Origin: Acidobacteriota bacterium
GTDB lineage: Bacteria > Acidobacteriota > Terriglobia > Bryobacterales > Bryobacteraceae
DNA length: 64,000 nucleotides
Assembly (NCBI GenBank): GCA_025353165.1
Contig: JANXRE010000122.1
Coordinates: 1-64,000, forward strand
Reading direction: 5' to 3'
Of the stretch, positions 25,135-33,666 are shown piece after piece. The position numbers and the translations under genes are program-made. The notes beneath the pieces are model-generated. The model did no database searches. It was not told the DNA's origin and saw only the letters and a program-made list of their open reading frames with translations. Numbering within the stretch: the first letter of the stretch is position 1; the number at the start of each line of letters is the position of its first letter.

Positions 25135-26673
25135 TTATGCCCGCGCCGCGAGCGATTCCGACGCGAGTTTCACGCGATCGATCTTTCCAGTCGAAGTCTT
25201 GGGTAATGCCTCTCGAAATTCAATGAACTCGGGCAGCATGTATTTCGGGATGTGCGACGAGCAGTGCTGCAACAGCGCGGCGGCGGTGAGATCGATTCCG
25301 TCGTGGAGCGCCACGACCGCATGGATGCGCGCGCCGATCTCCTGATCGGGCAGCGGAATGGCGGAGGCTTCCCGGACCGCCGGGTGGCTCAGCATCGCGG
25401 CCTCGATTTCGCCCAGTTCGATGCGATAGCCCCGGCTCTTGATCATGCTGTCGATGCGGCCCAGGAAGTCGTAGCTTCCGTCCTCGAGCAGTTTCACGAG
25501 ATCGCCGGTGCGGTAGGCTTTTTCCTCGAAGTGCGGCTGGAATACATTCGGCACCAGCATCTTTCGCGTCTTCTCCACGTCGCCCCAATAGCCGCAGGTG
25601 ACGCCCGGGCCGCGCACGTACAATTCGCCGGTTTCGCCCACTTGCGCGATCGTGTTCCGATCGGTGACGGCGAACACTTCGGTGTTCGCGCACGCCCGGC
25701 CAATCGGCAGCCGCTCCTGCGCCGGCAGCAGCGCGCGGTCCACCTGGTAATACGTGCAGACGTTGGTCTCCGTCGGCCCGTACAGGTTGTATAGCTCGAC
25801 GTCCGGCAACAGGCCCGCAAGCTGCCGGAGGTACTTCATCGGGAACACCTCGCCGGCAAACAAAAGAATGCGGATCCGTGTCAATGCCGCGAACTTGCCT
25901 TCCGCGTGAAGCAGCAGCAGGATCAGCGCCGAAGGAACCGAGTACCAGACGGTGATCTGCTGCGCGTCGATCCAATTGGCCAGGCTGGAAGGGAAAGCCG
26001 CAATCTCCGGGGGAACCATGCAGACGGTGGCGCCGGCCTCGAGCGCGTTGTATACGTCGAGCACGCTGAGATCGAAATGCAGAGGCGCGTGGTTGGAGAG
26101 CCGGTCTTCCGGGCAAATCTTGAAAATTCCCGCGCACCAGTAAACGAAGGTCAGCGCGTTCTGATGGGAAATCATCACGCCCTTCGGCCGGCCGGTGGAT
26201 CCCGAGGTGTACAGGATGTAGGCGAGATCGTGCGTGGTCTGGCCGCAATCCGGGACCGCCGTGGCGGGGAATTCCGCCAGCGACTGCCAGGACACCATCG
26301 CGAATCCCAGCGGCGCCTTCAGCGCAGTCTCCAGCGCCTGCAGCAGCGGCCCGGTGGTGAGGACGCCCTTCATGGCGCAGTTTTCAATCAGGTACGCGGC
26401 GCGCTGAGCCGGCTGCTGGGTGTCCATCGGTATGTACACGCCGCCGGCCTTGGAGATGCCGAGCATGGCGACCAGGGACTCCGCCGCCTTCGGGAAAAAG
26501 ATCCCGACACGGTCGCCCTTGTTTACTCCGCGCGCGCGCAGAAGGTGAGCAAGCTGGTTGGATTGCTCGTCCAGTTCGCGGTATGTGAGAACCCGCCCGC
26601 CGGCCGAGACCGCCGCTTTCTCCGGGTAGGATTCCGCGCTTCGGGTCAGCAGTTGGTGAAGTAAGTAAGCCAT
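25135..26673 (-). CDS. Adenylating ligase, probably proline-to-carrier (PltF/RedM-like)
   Basis: 512 residues, stand-alone AMP-forming A domain: YILYTSGSTGRPKGVMISH, YNLYGPTETNVCTYY, GELYVRGPGVTCGYW, YRTGDLVKLL, and the A10 lysine in KTSTGKIDRVKL. Aligning by hand to the ten GrsA pocket positions gives D-L-L-Y-L-A-L-V-C-K (from FDLSVLD, ITVWYS, LLFAGE, NLYGPTE, NVC). From memory this is the code of L-proline ligases that feed pyrrole-2-carboxyl-carrier synthesis; this needs checking. Start at ATG 26673, one base after the dehydrogenase stop. Alternative: an exosortase-type EPS acyl ligase. Confidence 0.82.
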   Translation of the reverse strand: MAYLLHQLLTRSAESYPEKAAVSAGGRVLTYRELDEQSNQLAHLLRARGVNKGDRVGIFFPKAAESLVAMLGISKAGGVYIPMDTQQPAQRAAYLIENCAMKGVLTTGPLLQALETALKAPLGFAMVSWQSLAEFPATAVPDCGQTTHDLAYILYTSGSTGRPKGVMISHQNALTFVYWCAGIFKICPEDRLSNHAPLHFDLSVLDVYNALEAGATVCMVPPEIAAFPSSLANWIDAQQITVWYSVPSALILLLLHAEGKFAALTRIRILLFAGEVFPMKYLRQLAGLLPDVELYNLYGPTETNVCTYYQVDRALLPAQERLPIGRACANTEVFAVTDRNTIAQVGETGELYVRGPGVTCGYWGDVEKTRKMLVPNVFQPHFEEKAYRTGDLVKLLEDGSYDFLGRIDSMIKSRGYRIELGEIEAAMLSHPAVREASAIPLPDQEIGARIHAVVALHDGIDLTAAALLQHCSSHIPKYMLPEFIEFREALPKTSTGKIDRVKLASESLAARA

Positions 26674-26674
26674 C

Positions 26675-27820
26675 TCAGAGGCCGTGGAAGCCGGCGATAA
26701 TCTTCCTTTGGATATCGGACGTGCCGGAGTATATGGTCCCGGCCACCGCGTCACGCAGCTCGCGCTCAATCTGATACTCGGTCATATAGCCGTATCCGCC
26801 GTAAACCTTTACCGCGTCCAGACAGCTCTGCACATACGCCTCGCTGACGAACAGCTTCGCGATGGCGGCTTCGCGTATCGGATGCCGGCCCGACTTCTTC
26901 AGCCACGCCGCCTTGTACAGCAACAGGCGGCCCGCTTCCAGCCGGACGTCCATCTCCGCGATGCGGTCCGAGACCGCGGAGAATTTCCCGATGGGCTCGC
27001 CGAACTGCCGGCGCTCGCCCGCGTACTTGACCGACATCTCGAGCAGCCGCTGCATGGCTCCAATTTTACCGCCCATGATGCAGATCCGCTCCCATTCCAT
27101 GGAAGCCGTGAAGATGGCCGGGCCGGAGCCTTCCTTGCCCAGAATGTTCGCCGCGGGCACCGTGCAGTCCGTGACGGTCACCTCGCAGGTGGGCGAAGTC
27201 CGCAGCCCCATCTTTTGCAGCTTGCGGCTGACCACCAGGCCCGGCGTGCCCTTCTCCACGAGGAATCCGGTGATGCCCGCCGGGCCGCGCGCGGGATCTA
27301 CGTTGGCGAACACGATCATCAGGTCGGCGTTGTCGGCGTTGGTGATGAAAGTCTTGCTTCCGTTCAACACGTAACCGTCGCCGCGCCGCTCCGCCCTGGT
27401 CCTCAAGCTGTACGCGTCGGAGCCGGACATCGGCTCGGTGATCGCGTGCGCTCCCACCATCTCGCCGCTGACCAGCTTCGGCAGGTATTTTTTCTTCTGT
27501 TCGTCCGTGCCGAACATGAGGAGCGGAATCTCCGAGGTCCACATGTGCGCGTTGATGGAGAAGATCAGGCCGTTATCGTGGCAGCCGTAGCCCAGCGCTT
27601 CCATGCCGGCCAGGGTGGTCACGATATCCGCGCCGCTGCCGCCGTACTCCTCCGGAATGGGCAGGCCGTGGATGCCGAACGCGGCGCACTTCTTCCACCC
27701 CTCCCAGCTGAACTCCTCCGCAAGATCCGCCCCGATGACATCGTGGTTCAGTTCTTTTTGGGCAAATTGAATGACTGACTTGCGATACGCAAGCTGCTCA
27801 TCCGTGAATGCAAAATCCAA
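26675..27820 (-). CDS. Acyl-CoA-dehydrogenase-fold flavoprotein, candidate prolyl-carrier dehydrogenase
   Basis: 381 residues with full ACAD architecture: AITEPMSGSDAYSLRT (FAD/substrate), FITNADNADLMIVFA, and QFGEPIGKFSAVSDRIAEM. The catalytic glutamate of medium-chain enzymes (YEGT motif) is replaced by serine in IYSGTSDIQ. Instead a glutamate is present at residue 244 in SMEWERICIMGG, the position used by isovaleryl-CoA dehydrogenase and, as I recall, by the prolyl-carrier dehydrogenase AnaB. This pattern and its neighbours (ligase, carrier) favour oxidation of prolyl-S-carrier to pyrrolyl-S-carrier over fatty-acid oxidation. Confidence 0.8.
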   Translation of the reverse strand: MDFAFTDEQLAYRKSVIQFAQKELNHDVIGADLAEEFSWEGWKKCAAFGIHGLPIPEEYGGSGADIVTTLAGMEALGYGCHDNGLIFSINAHMWTSEIPLLMFGTDEQKKKYLPKLVSGEMVGAHAITEPMSGSDAYSLRTRAERRGDGYVLNGSKTFITNADNADLMIVFANVDPARGPAGITGFLVEKGTPGLVVSRKLQKMGLRTSPTCEVTVTDCTVPAANILGKEGSGPAIFTASMEWERICIMGGKIGAMQRLLEMSVKYAGERRQFGEPIGKFSAVSDRIAEMDVRLEAGRLLLYKAAWLKKSGRHPIREAAIAKLFVSEAYVQSCLDAVKVYGGYGYMTEYQIERELRDAVAGTIYSGTSDIQRKIIAGFHGL

Positions 27821-27859
27821 TGTTCGGCTCCTCTTGTAGCGATCGAATGGAAGCGGGCG

Positions 27860-28456
27860 TCAGCGGGCGACGGGCCGCGCGGCGGCTCCGTTTACCGCGC
27901 CCGCTCCGGCGGATACCTGGGCCGGTTTGAGCGGGGGCCGGCGCAACCGGATGCGCGCCGGGACTCCCATCACCATCATGTTGTCCGGCACGTCGCTGAT
28001 GACCAGGCTGTTCGGCGCGATCTTGACATTGTTGCCGATGGTCACGTTCTCGACCAGCACGGCCCCCATCCCGATGCTGACGTCGTCGCCGATCGAACGC
28101 ACGGCATAGCTGATCTTGGTGTCGCTGAACACGGTGCAGTTCTTGCCTATTTTCGTTCCGCCGACGATGACCCCGTAGAGATTGTGCACCACGAACCCCG
28201 GTCCGATCTCGGCGGCCGGCGCGATGAAGCAGCCGGTGCCGAATTCCAGGAAGCGGCGGAACACAAACGCGGCAACCCTCATCGGAAGGCGCAGCGCCGG
28301 ATTGCGGAGCCGGCGGGCCCACCGGCAGAGCCGGTATGCGCCGACCACCAGCGTGTTTGGCTGCAGCAGAACCCAGACGTTCTGGTGAAACCACGTCTTC
28401 TTGAGATAGTTTTCTGTGCGCGCGCGGGCTACGTCGGCGCGGAAATCTTCAAACAT
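27860..28456 (-). CDS. Left-handed beta-helix (hexapeptide) acyltransferase, serine acetyltransferase-like
   Basis: 198 residues. The N-terminal helix region (FEDFRADVARARTENY) and the hexapeptide repeats (GCFIAPAAEIGPGFVVHN, GVIVGGTKIGKNCTVF, IGDDVSIGMGAVLVENVTIGNNVKI) resemble CysE and related sugar O-acetyltransferases. The histidine in VVHNLYG is the expected catalytic residue. The C-terminal tail after PARIRLRRPP is low-complexity and unconserved. In an EPS operon it most likely O-acylates a sugar. Whether it uses acetyl-CoA or an acyl group from the neighbouring carrier protein is open. Confidence 0.82.
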   Translation of the reverse strand: MFEDFRADVARARTENYLKKTWFHQNVWVLLQPNTLVVGAYRLCRWARRLRNPALRLPMRVAAFVFRRFLEFGTGCFIAPAAEIGPGFVVHNLYGVIVGGTKIGKNCTVFSDTKISYAVRSIGDDVSIGMGAVLVENVTIGNNVKIAPNSLVISDVPDNMMVMGVPARIRLRRPPLKPAQVSAGAGAVNGAAARPVAR

Positions 28457-28480
28457 TTCGCTTTCAGTCCTATAACCATT

Positions 28481-29908
28481 CTAAACGGCCCCGGAGCCTC
28501 GCAGCACGGCGGGAATGGTCTTGAACAGGATCTGCACATCCATCCAGATGGACCATTGATCGACGTAATGAAGGTCCAGCTCCATCCACTGTTCGAAGGC
28601 GATGGAACTTCGGCCGTTCACCTGCCACAGGCAGGTAATCCCGGGGCGGACGCTGAACCGGCGGCGCTGCGCATCCGTGTTGAATCGCTCGTAATCCCGG
28701 AGGGGCAGGGGGCGCGGGCCGACCATGCTCATGTCGCCCTTCAATACATTGAACAACTGCGGAAGCTCGTCGATGCTGGTCCTGCGCAGGAAGCGCCCGA
28801 TGCCCGTGATGCGCGGATCCTGCTTGATCTTGAAGACCGCGCCGCTGGCTTCGTTCAGGTGCTCGATCTCCGCGATCCTCTGCTCGGCGTCCTGGACCAT
28901 GGTCCGGAACTTGAACATCGAGAAGATGCGCTTGTTGACGCCCACTCGTTTCTGAACAAAGAACACTTCCCCCCTGGAGGTCAGCTTGATCAGGACGGCC
29001 ACCACCAGCAGGAACGGAGTGACGGCGATCAGCGATAGCAGGGAAACGGTAAAATCGAACACCCGCTTGGCCGTGAAGGTGTTGGCCTCGGACGTTTCAT
29101 TGTGCGTGATCAGCGAGTCGTCGTAGGCGCGGGCGGTCTTGATCTTAGGATCGAAAATACTGGGCAGGAATCGAACCGCGATGCCCTGCTCCTCCGCCTG
29201 GGCCGCCAGATGCGCCGCCTGGGAGTATAAGGACCGCATCGGGAGGGCAATCACGAATTCATCGACCACGTTGTTCCTGAGAAAATCGGCGAAAGTCGCG
29301 AAATTCGAAACTAACGGATGGCCGTCCTTCCGGAAGCTCTCGCTGCCGTCCCATTCATCGTCCACGAAGCCGGTGATCCGGTATCCGAGTTCAGGACGCG
29401 TCTCGACGGTCCGCGCGAATTCAAGCGCCCGGCCGTTGGTTCCGGCAATCAGCATTTGACGCAGATTCCGGCCCCGCCTCCGGATCTGGTGCAGGGCGAA
29501 ACGAAGAGAAGACCGGCTGAGAACGATCAGAACGGTGCTAAACACCCAGGACGCCAGCACGAACCGGGGCCTCATCAGGTCAACCCGGTGGACCATCCCG
29601 GCGCACATAAATACGACGGACCCCACCGATGTGGCCTTGAGAATATCCAACGCTTCCGACCACCGGGACGCCAGGCGCTTCGAGTTGTACAGGCCGAAAC
29701 AGTAGAAGAAACAGTGCCACGCGATCATGATTGCCCCGAACAGAAGGAAGTTCTGAACGGTGATCCGCATGCCGAAGAACTGTTCGAGGGAGGTAGGTCC
29801 AAGCCACGGAAATACGGTCAGAGTCGCCGCGAAGTAAGCCGCCAGGATCAGCAGCAGGTCGAATACTTTAAAGCTGTCCAGCAAAATGCGGCGTCGTGGA
29901 CTAGTCAT
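28481..29908 (-). CDS. Polyprenyl-phosphate phosphoglycosyltransferase (WbaP/WcaJ type), EPS initiation
   Basis: 475 residues: about four N-terminal membrane helices, a central Rossmann-like CoA-binding domain (MLIAGTNGRALEFARTV), and a C-terminal bacterial sugar-transferase domain. That domain has the re-entrant helix KRVFDFTVSLLSLIAVTPFLL, MFKFRTMVQDAE, the catalytic Asp-Glu in RRTSIDELPQLFNVL, and GDMSMVGPRPLP. All catalytic residues are intact. It transfers a sugar-1-phosphate to undecaprenyl phosphate, the first step of repeat-unit synthesis. Contrast the degenerate paralogue at 56556-57935. Confidence 0.93.
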   Translation of the reverse strand: MTSPRRRILLDSFKVFDLLLILAAYFAATLTVFPWLGPTSLEQFFGMRITVQNFLLFGAIMIAWHCFFYCFGLYNSKRLASRWSEALDILKATSVGSVVFMCAGMVHRVDLMRPRFVLASWVFSTVLIVLSRSSLRFALHQIRRRGRNLRQMLIAGTNGRALEFARTVETRPELGYRITGFVDDEWDGSESFRKDGHPLVSNFATFADFLRNNVVDEFVIALPMRSLYSQAAHLAAQAEEQGIAVRFLPSIFDPKIKTARAYDDSLITHNETSEANTFTAKRVFDFTVSLLSLIAVTPFLLVVAVLIKLTSRGEVFFVQKRVGVNKRIFSMFKFRTMVQDAEQRIAEIEHLNEASGAVFKIKQDPRITGIGRFLRRTSIDELPQLFNVLKGDMSMVGPRPLPLRDYERFNTDAQRRRFSVRPGITCLWQVNGRSSIAFEQWMELDLHYVDQWSIWMDVQILFKTIPAVLRGSGAV

Positions 29909-29918
29909 AAGGCCCCCG

Positions 29919-30659
29919 TTAACGCTTGCCGCCGAATCGCAGCTTCGAGTACAGAAACTGCGGGATCGGATACTGGCGCTTGTTCAGAACGGCGCCCAGG
30001 ATGGCGACGTTCGCCTCTTCCAGGGTTTCCTTGGTCTGGCGGGCGATCTCCCGCTTGGTCGCGTTCGAGGCGATCACCAGGACCGCGCCGTCCACCACCT
30101 GCCCGATCGTGATGGCATCCAGATAGTGGCGGGCCGGCGCGACATCGATGATCACGTATTTAAAAGCGCTTCGCAATTCCAGCAGCCGCGACCGCAGGTT
30201 CTCGGCGTCGGACAGAGACCACAAGTCTCCCGGCCCATTGCCGTTGGTCATCACCCAGAGATCGCGCCCGGGGAGCTGCTGAGCGAAATCCTCCACCGGG
30301 CCGGGATCCAGCAGCGAGTTCGTAAATCCCCGGCCGTTTTCGACATCGAAGAAACGATGCAGCGCCGGGTTGTGCCCGTTTGCGTCGACCAGGCACACAC
30401 TGCCCTTGACCTGCGTCGCCAGCAGTTCGGCGACCGAGGCGCAAACCGTGCTGCATCCCGAGCCTTCCTCCACGCCGCAAAACAGCACCGACGCGGGCGG
30501 CGACTGAGAGGGCGACAGAAACAGGCGGTGCACCAGCCGCATGGCCTCGAGTTCGAATTTCGGGCCGATAGCCTCGCGCGGCTCCGGCCTGGACATCTTG
30601 GCCGGCGCCGGCGTGTCCGGGTCGAGGTGCAGCGTCTTCAGGTCGTAGGTCTTATCCAT
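29919..30659 (-). CDS. CpsD/CapB-like BY-kinase homologue with degenerate Walker A
   Basis: 246 residues from ATG 30659, P-loop protein of the bacterial tyrosine-kinase/ParA-like family, located directly after Wzz as usual. The Walker A reads GVEEGSGCST, so the lysine of GxGK[ST] is cysteine (residue 69). The second motif reads SVCLVDANGHNPALHRFF (DAD to DAN) and Walker B is VIIDVAPA. There is no C-terminal tyrosine cluster; the end is YSKLRFGGKR. Loss of the nucleotide-binding lysine suggests a pseudokinase that acts as a Wzz partner rather than an ATPase. Confidence 0.85.
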   Translation of the reverse strand: MDKTYDLKTLHLDPDTPAPAKMSRPEPREAIGPKFELEAMRLVHRLFLSPSQSPPASVLFCGVEEGSGCSTVCASVAELLATQVKGSVCLVDANGHNPALHRFFDVENGRGFTNSLLDPGPVEDFAQQLPGRDLWVMTNGNGPGDLWSLSDAENLRSRLLELRSAFKYVIIDVAPARHYLDAITIGQVVDGAVLVIASNATKREIARQTKETLEEANVAILGAVLNKRQYPIPQFLYSKLRFGGKR

Positions 30660-30676
30660 TGGGTTCCGGCTTGCGG

Positions 30677-32224
30677 TCAAGTCAGCAGTTTCAACTCCCG
30701 GCTCGCCGGTAGCGCCGCCAGGACGGGAACGGAGAGAACCTCCCACACCTCGTCGGGCGTGCGGAATGAAGTATCCAGATAATCGGAGACGAAGGCCGCT
30801 CCGACGCTCAGAAGGATGCCCAGGGGAATACCCATCAGGACGACCACCAGGGGCGAGGTCGACGGCAGGACCGGCACGGCGGCCAGCTCGGAGATGACAA
30901 CATTCGAAATGCGGGCGTCGTCCATCTTCTCGGAAATGCGCGCCTCCTCCTGCTTGTTGTAGTACAGGGCGTAATTCGCTTCTTCCGACTTGACCGCGCG
31001 CAGGAGATCCTGCTGCGTCACGGCCTTCCGATCGAGTTCCGAGATCTTCCGGCGGTAACTGCCGACGAACTGCTGCGTTGCCCCGGAGTTGGCCTCCAGG
31101 GTCGCGACATCGGCTTTCGCCTTAGCCAGTTCGCCGCTCAGCCATTCGTACGTCTGGTTCCGGTCCGTCGTGCTCTCCAGGACGGGCGCGCTCGTCTCGC
31201 GGTCGATGGCCGCCCGGGTCTGCCCGATCTGGGTGAGGACGTCTTTGACTGCCGGGTAGCTGGGATCGTACTTGCTCATCAGGTCGGTCTTCTTCAGCTC
31301 GAGATCCAGCAGCGTGGACTTGAGCTGCTGCAGCAATGCCGAGTTGTCGGCCCTCTTCATCTGCGTGCTGAGCCTGGCCGGAGTCGTCGCCAGTTGCGAT
31401 TCCAGGTTGGCGATCCGCCGCCGCGCCGCGGAAGCCGCCGCGTTCGTCTGGCGCAAGCTGTAATCCAGGTCGGACACCTTCTGCAGCGTGTTGTTCCGGT
31501 CCGTCTCCGCGGCCGGCGCGTTGTCCGTCCTGCTCGCGGTCGCCAGATTGGCCTCCGCGTCCGCCAGCCGCTGCTTGTATCGCTCGGCCTCCTTCTGGAA
31601 AAACTCGTATTGCCCCGCCGAGCGGTGCAGCGCGACATGCTTCTCAAAATACAGTTGCCCCAGCAGATTCACGACCTTCGCCGCAACCTCCGGATCGTCG
31701 GAGCCGTACGACGCCTCGATGAACGAGGACTTCTTCACCCGCTCCATGACGAGCGCGCTCTTCAGGCGGGCGATGGCTTTCGACGTCCGGATCTCCGGGC
31801 GCGTGGGACTCCACTTTTCCAGTTGGGCGGTCCAGAAGTGAGGCTTCTTTGGTTTGTCAAGCCCGTAAGCGCCCACAATTTTCCGCAGCAGATCCTCGGA
31901 CCGGAAGAGTTCGATCTCCGAATCGATCTCTTCATCGCTGACTTCCTCGGACGTGGCCGACCGCACACCGCTGGCGCCGGTGGTCATCACCTGCTCGACC
32001 CGCTGGTGCCGCACCAGGACCTTGAGCCGCGCCGTGTACTTCGGCGGCATGACAATCGCCACCAGTACCGCGCCCAACAAGGTTGCCGTGAACGCAACGC
32101 TCATCAGGCGCCAGTGCCGGAACAACATGGCGACAAGATCTCTCGCGCCCAGCAGGTTGCCATGCGCGGGATACCCCGCGACGGGGGCCATTCTTCGAAC
32201 TACCAGTCTTTGCTCTTCTGCCAC
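30677..32224 (-). CDS. Wzz/GumC-type polysaccharide co-polymerase
   Basis: 515 residues. A first membrane helix near residues 38-60 (LMSVAFTATLLGAVLVAIV) is followed by the Wzz domain (YTARLKVLVRHQ). A long coiled-coil-rich periplasmic region with GNVR-like text comes next, and a second helix near 460-490 ends in FVSDYLDTSFRTPDEV. It sets EPS chain length and links the inner-membrane polymerase to the OPX exporter. The kinase domain is a separate downstream gene. The start at 32224 is 22 bases after the OPX stop. Confidence 0.9.
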   Translation of the reverse strand: MAEEQRLVVRRMAPVAGYPAHGNLLGARDLVAMLFRHWRLMSVAFTATLLGAVLVAIVMPPKYTARLKVLVRHQRVEQVMTTGASGVRSATSEEVSDEEIDSEIELFRSEDLLRKIVGAYGLDKPKKPHFWTAQLEKWSPTRPEIRTSKAIARLKSALVMERVKKSSFIEASYGSDDPEVAAKVVNLLGQLYFEKHVALHRSAGQYEFFQKEAERYKQRLADAEANLATASRTDNAPAAETDRNNTLQKVSDLDYSLRQTNAAASAARRRIANLESQLATTPARLSTQMKRADNSALLQQLKSTLLDLELKKTDLMSKYDPSYPAVKDVLTQIGQTRAAIDRETSAPVLESTTDRNQTYEWLSGELAKAKADVATLEANSGATQQFVGSYRRKISELDRKAVTQQDLLRAVKSEEANYALYYNKQEEARISEKMDDARISNVVISELAAVPVLPSTSPLVVVLMGIPLGILLSVGAAFVSDYLDTSFRTPDEVWEVLSVPVLAALPASRELKLLT

Positions 32225-32246
32225 GTGTTCTGTTCCTGAAAACCCT

Positions 32247-32942
32247 TTAGTAGGGTTTCATCATCGCCCCTATGCTCGAGTTCGGGATGAATCGCTCGAT
32301 CTTCCCGAACAGACTCTTGGGAACGAAGAGAATATCACCCGGCTGGATGTACGGGTCTTCCCTCAGATTGCCGGCCTGCATCATCTGCTTCACCGGGACC
32401 TTTTTTACTTCCGTCATTTCCGCCGAGAAGCGCCTCAGCAGCAGCACTTCCTTGTCTTTCGCGCCCTCTTTGAATCCACCGGAAAGCGCCAGCGCCTGAG
32501 TAACAGTGATGTCGCCGCGCAGTTCGTATCTGCCCGGCTTTGAGACTTCGCCAAACGCAGTGAAATACGGCCTCTCGAAATCCTTCAACTCGATCGTCAC
32601 GACCGGGTCGTGGAGGATTGTCGCGTATCCGGCGCGGATTGCCTCCAGGGCGGCCGGAACCGTCATACCCATCACGTGTAAATCGCCCGCGCCACGCAGG
32701 CTGACGAAGCCGTCCGGCTGCACCGTCACCGTCTGGGTGTACTCCGGCGTCCGCGGGAAATTGATGTCGAGCACGTCGCCCCGGCCCACGTGGTAGCGCG
32801 GATTTCGATCCTTGAACTGGGCGTCCGGAGGGGTTGTGCTCGGGGCCTGGCCGGCGCCGGCAAGTGCGGCTGACAGCAGCAACGCCGCCGCCTTCAGAAA
32901 ACGCGAGTGAAGCAGTGTGCTTCGCATGGTGTCGGGCCTCAT
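32247..32942 (-). CDS. Polysaccharide export protein (OPX/Wza-like)
   Basis: 231 residues. An N-terminal signal peptide (FLKAAALLLSAALAGAGQ) precedes the Poly_export domain (NPRYHVGRGDVLDINFPRTPEYTQTVTVQPDGFVSLRGAG), then an SLBB-type domain (VFGEVSKPGRYEL-like, ITVTQALALSGGF) and IQPGDILFVPKSLFG. There is no lipobox cysteine and the protein is shorter than Wza. It is expected to take part in EPS passage across the outer membrane. The ATG at 32942 overlaps the antiterminator stop (ATGA). A second ATG at 32927 is possible. Confidence 0.9.
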   Translation of the reverse strand: MRPDTMRSTLLHSRFLKAAALLLSAALAGAGQAPSTTPPDAQFKDRNPRYHVGRGDVLDINFPRTPEYTQTVTVQPDGFVSLRGAGDLHVMGMTVPAALEAIRAGYATILHDPVVTIELKDFERPYFTAFGEVSKPGRYELRGDITVTQALALSGGFKEGAKDKEVLLLRRFSAEMTEVKKVPVKQMMQAGNLREDPYIQPGDILFVPKSLFGKIERFIPNSSIGAMMKPY

Positions 32943-33526
32943 CTCCAAGCCGCCTCGGCGAACGCCGGAAGGAGCGCGGGGGGCTGGTTCTCTCCGACGG
33001 ACTCCAACTCGTATGCGCAGCCTTCCAGTTGAATCGCAACCGACTGCGAGATCATGTCGACCGAAACGATGAGCTTGCGGCCCTCGTTCAGCACCACGAT
33101 CCCTTCCACGCTGTCCAGCGCGCCCCCGCGGATGCGAACGCGTTGGCCGTGCGTCACAAAGGGATGGTGGAATACCGGCATCCTGGCGGAGATCGCTTTC
33201 CGTATGCTTTCGATCTCGATGTTCGGAATGGGGAGGGCCTGGCTGCCGTTGCCGACGAACCGGAGAATGCCCTGGCTCCGCAGCAACGAGTTGCGTAATT
33301 CGGGGGAATAGACGGCCCGGAGGAAGACGTAAGACGAGAAAACCGGAACGTCCACGCGTTTCTTGCGGTCGCTCCACTGATGCGTTTCCGTCAAGAACGG
33401 CAGGAACGTAGTCAGGCCCAAACGGGACTCGATCTCCCGCTGAACCCGCCGCTCGTGCCTCGCGCGAGTGTGGACGGCAAACCACTGCGGCTCCCTGCCG
33501 GTGTCGCAATCCCAATTTCTAAACAC
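32939..33526 (-). CDS. NusG-paralogue antiterminator (RfaH/UpxY/LoaP-like)
   Basis: 195 residues from GTG 33526, which is preceded by a G-rich ribosome-binding sequence. A longer frame to 33622 exists but its extra 32 residues look unconserved. The NGN domain is clear: QWFAVHTRARHERRVQREIE, TFLPFLTETHQW, VPVFSSYVFLRAV, ILRFVGNGSQALPIP. A KOW-like motif follows (THGQRVRIRGGALDSVEGIVV). As first gene of a ~11-kb EPS operon it probably allows RNA polymerase to read through it, as RfaH and UpxY do. It overlaps the OPX gene. Confidence 0.9.
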   Translation of the reverse strand: MFRNWDCDTGREPQWFAVHTRARHERRVQREIESRLGLTTFLPFLTETHQWSDRKKRVDVPVFSSYVFLRAVYSPELRNSLLRSQGILRFVGNGSQALPIPNIEIESIRKAISARMPVFHHPFVTHGQRVRIRGGALDSVEGIVVLNEGRKLIVSVDMISQSVAIQLEGCAYELESVGENQPPALLPAFAEAAWR

Positions 33527-33666
33527 ACATCCCCCCTGTGAGTCCCAACTCTCGAACCCAGCCTTACTCCGCGGTAACTGCCGGAACCGGGCGTACAACC
33601 AAAGTCCCCCCCTCTGAGCCACAGGTCAGTGAAAGAACAGCCCTCGATTGCACCGATTGCCTACCA

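Noticed and set aside
26675-27820. Reading the ACAD-like gene as ordinary fatty-acid beta-oxidation
   Set aside because: The YEGT glutamate is missing, the alternative Glu244 is present and the neighbours are a carrier protein and an adenylating ligase; no other beta-oxidation gene is nearby.
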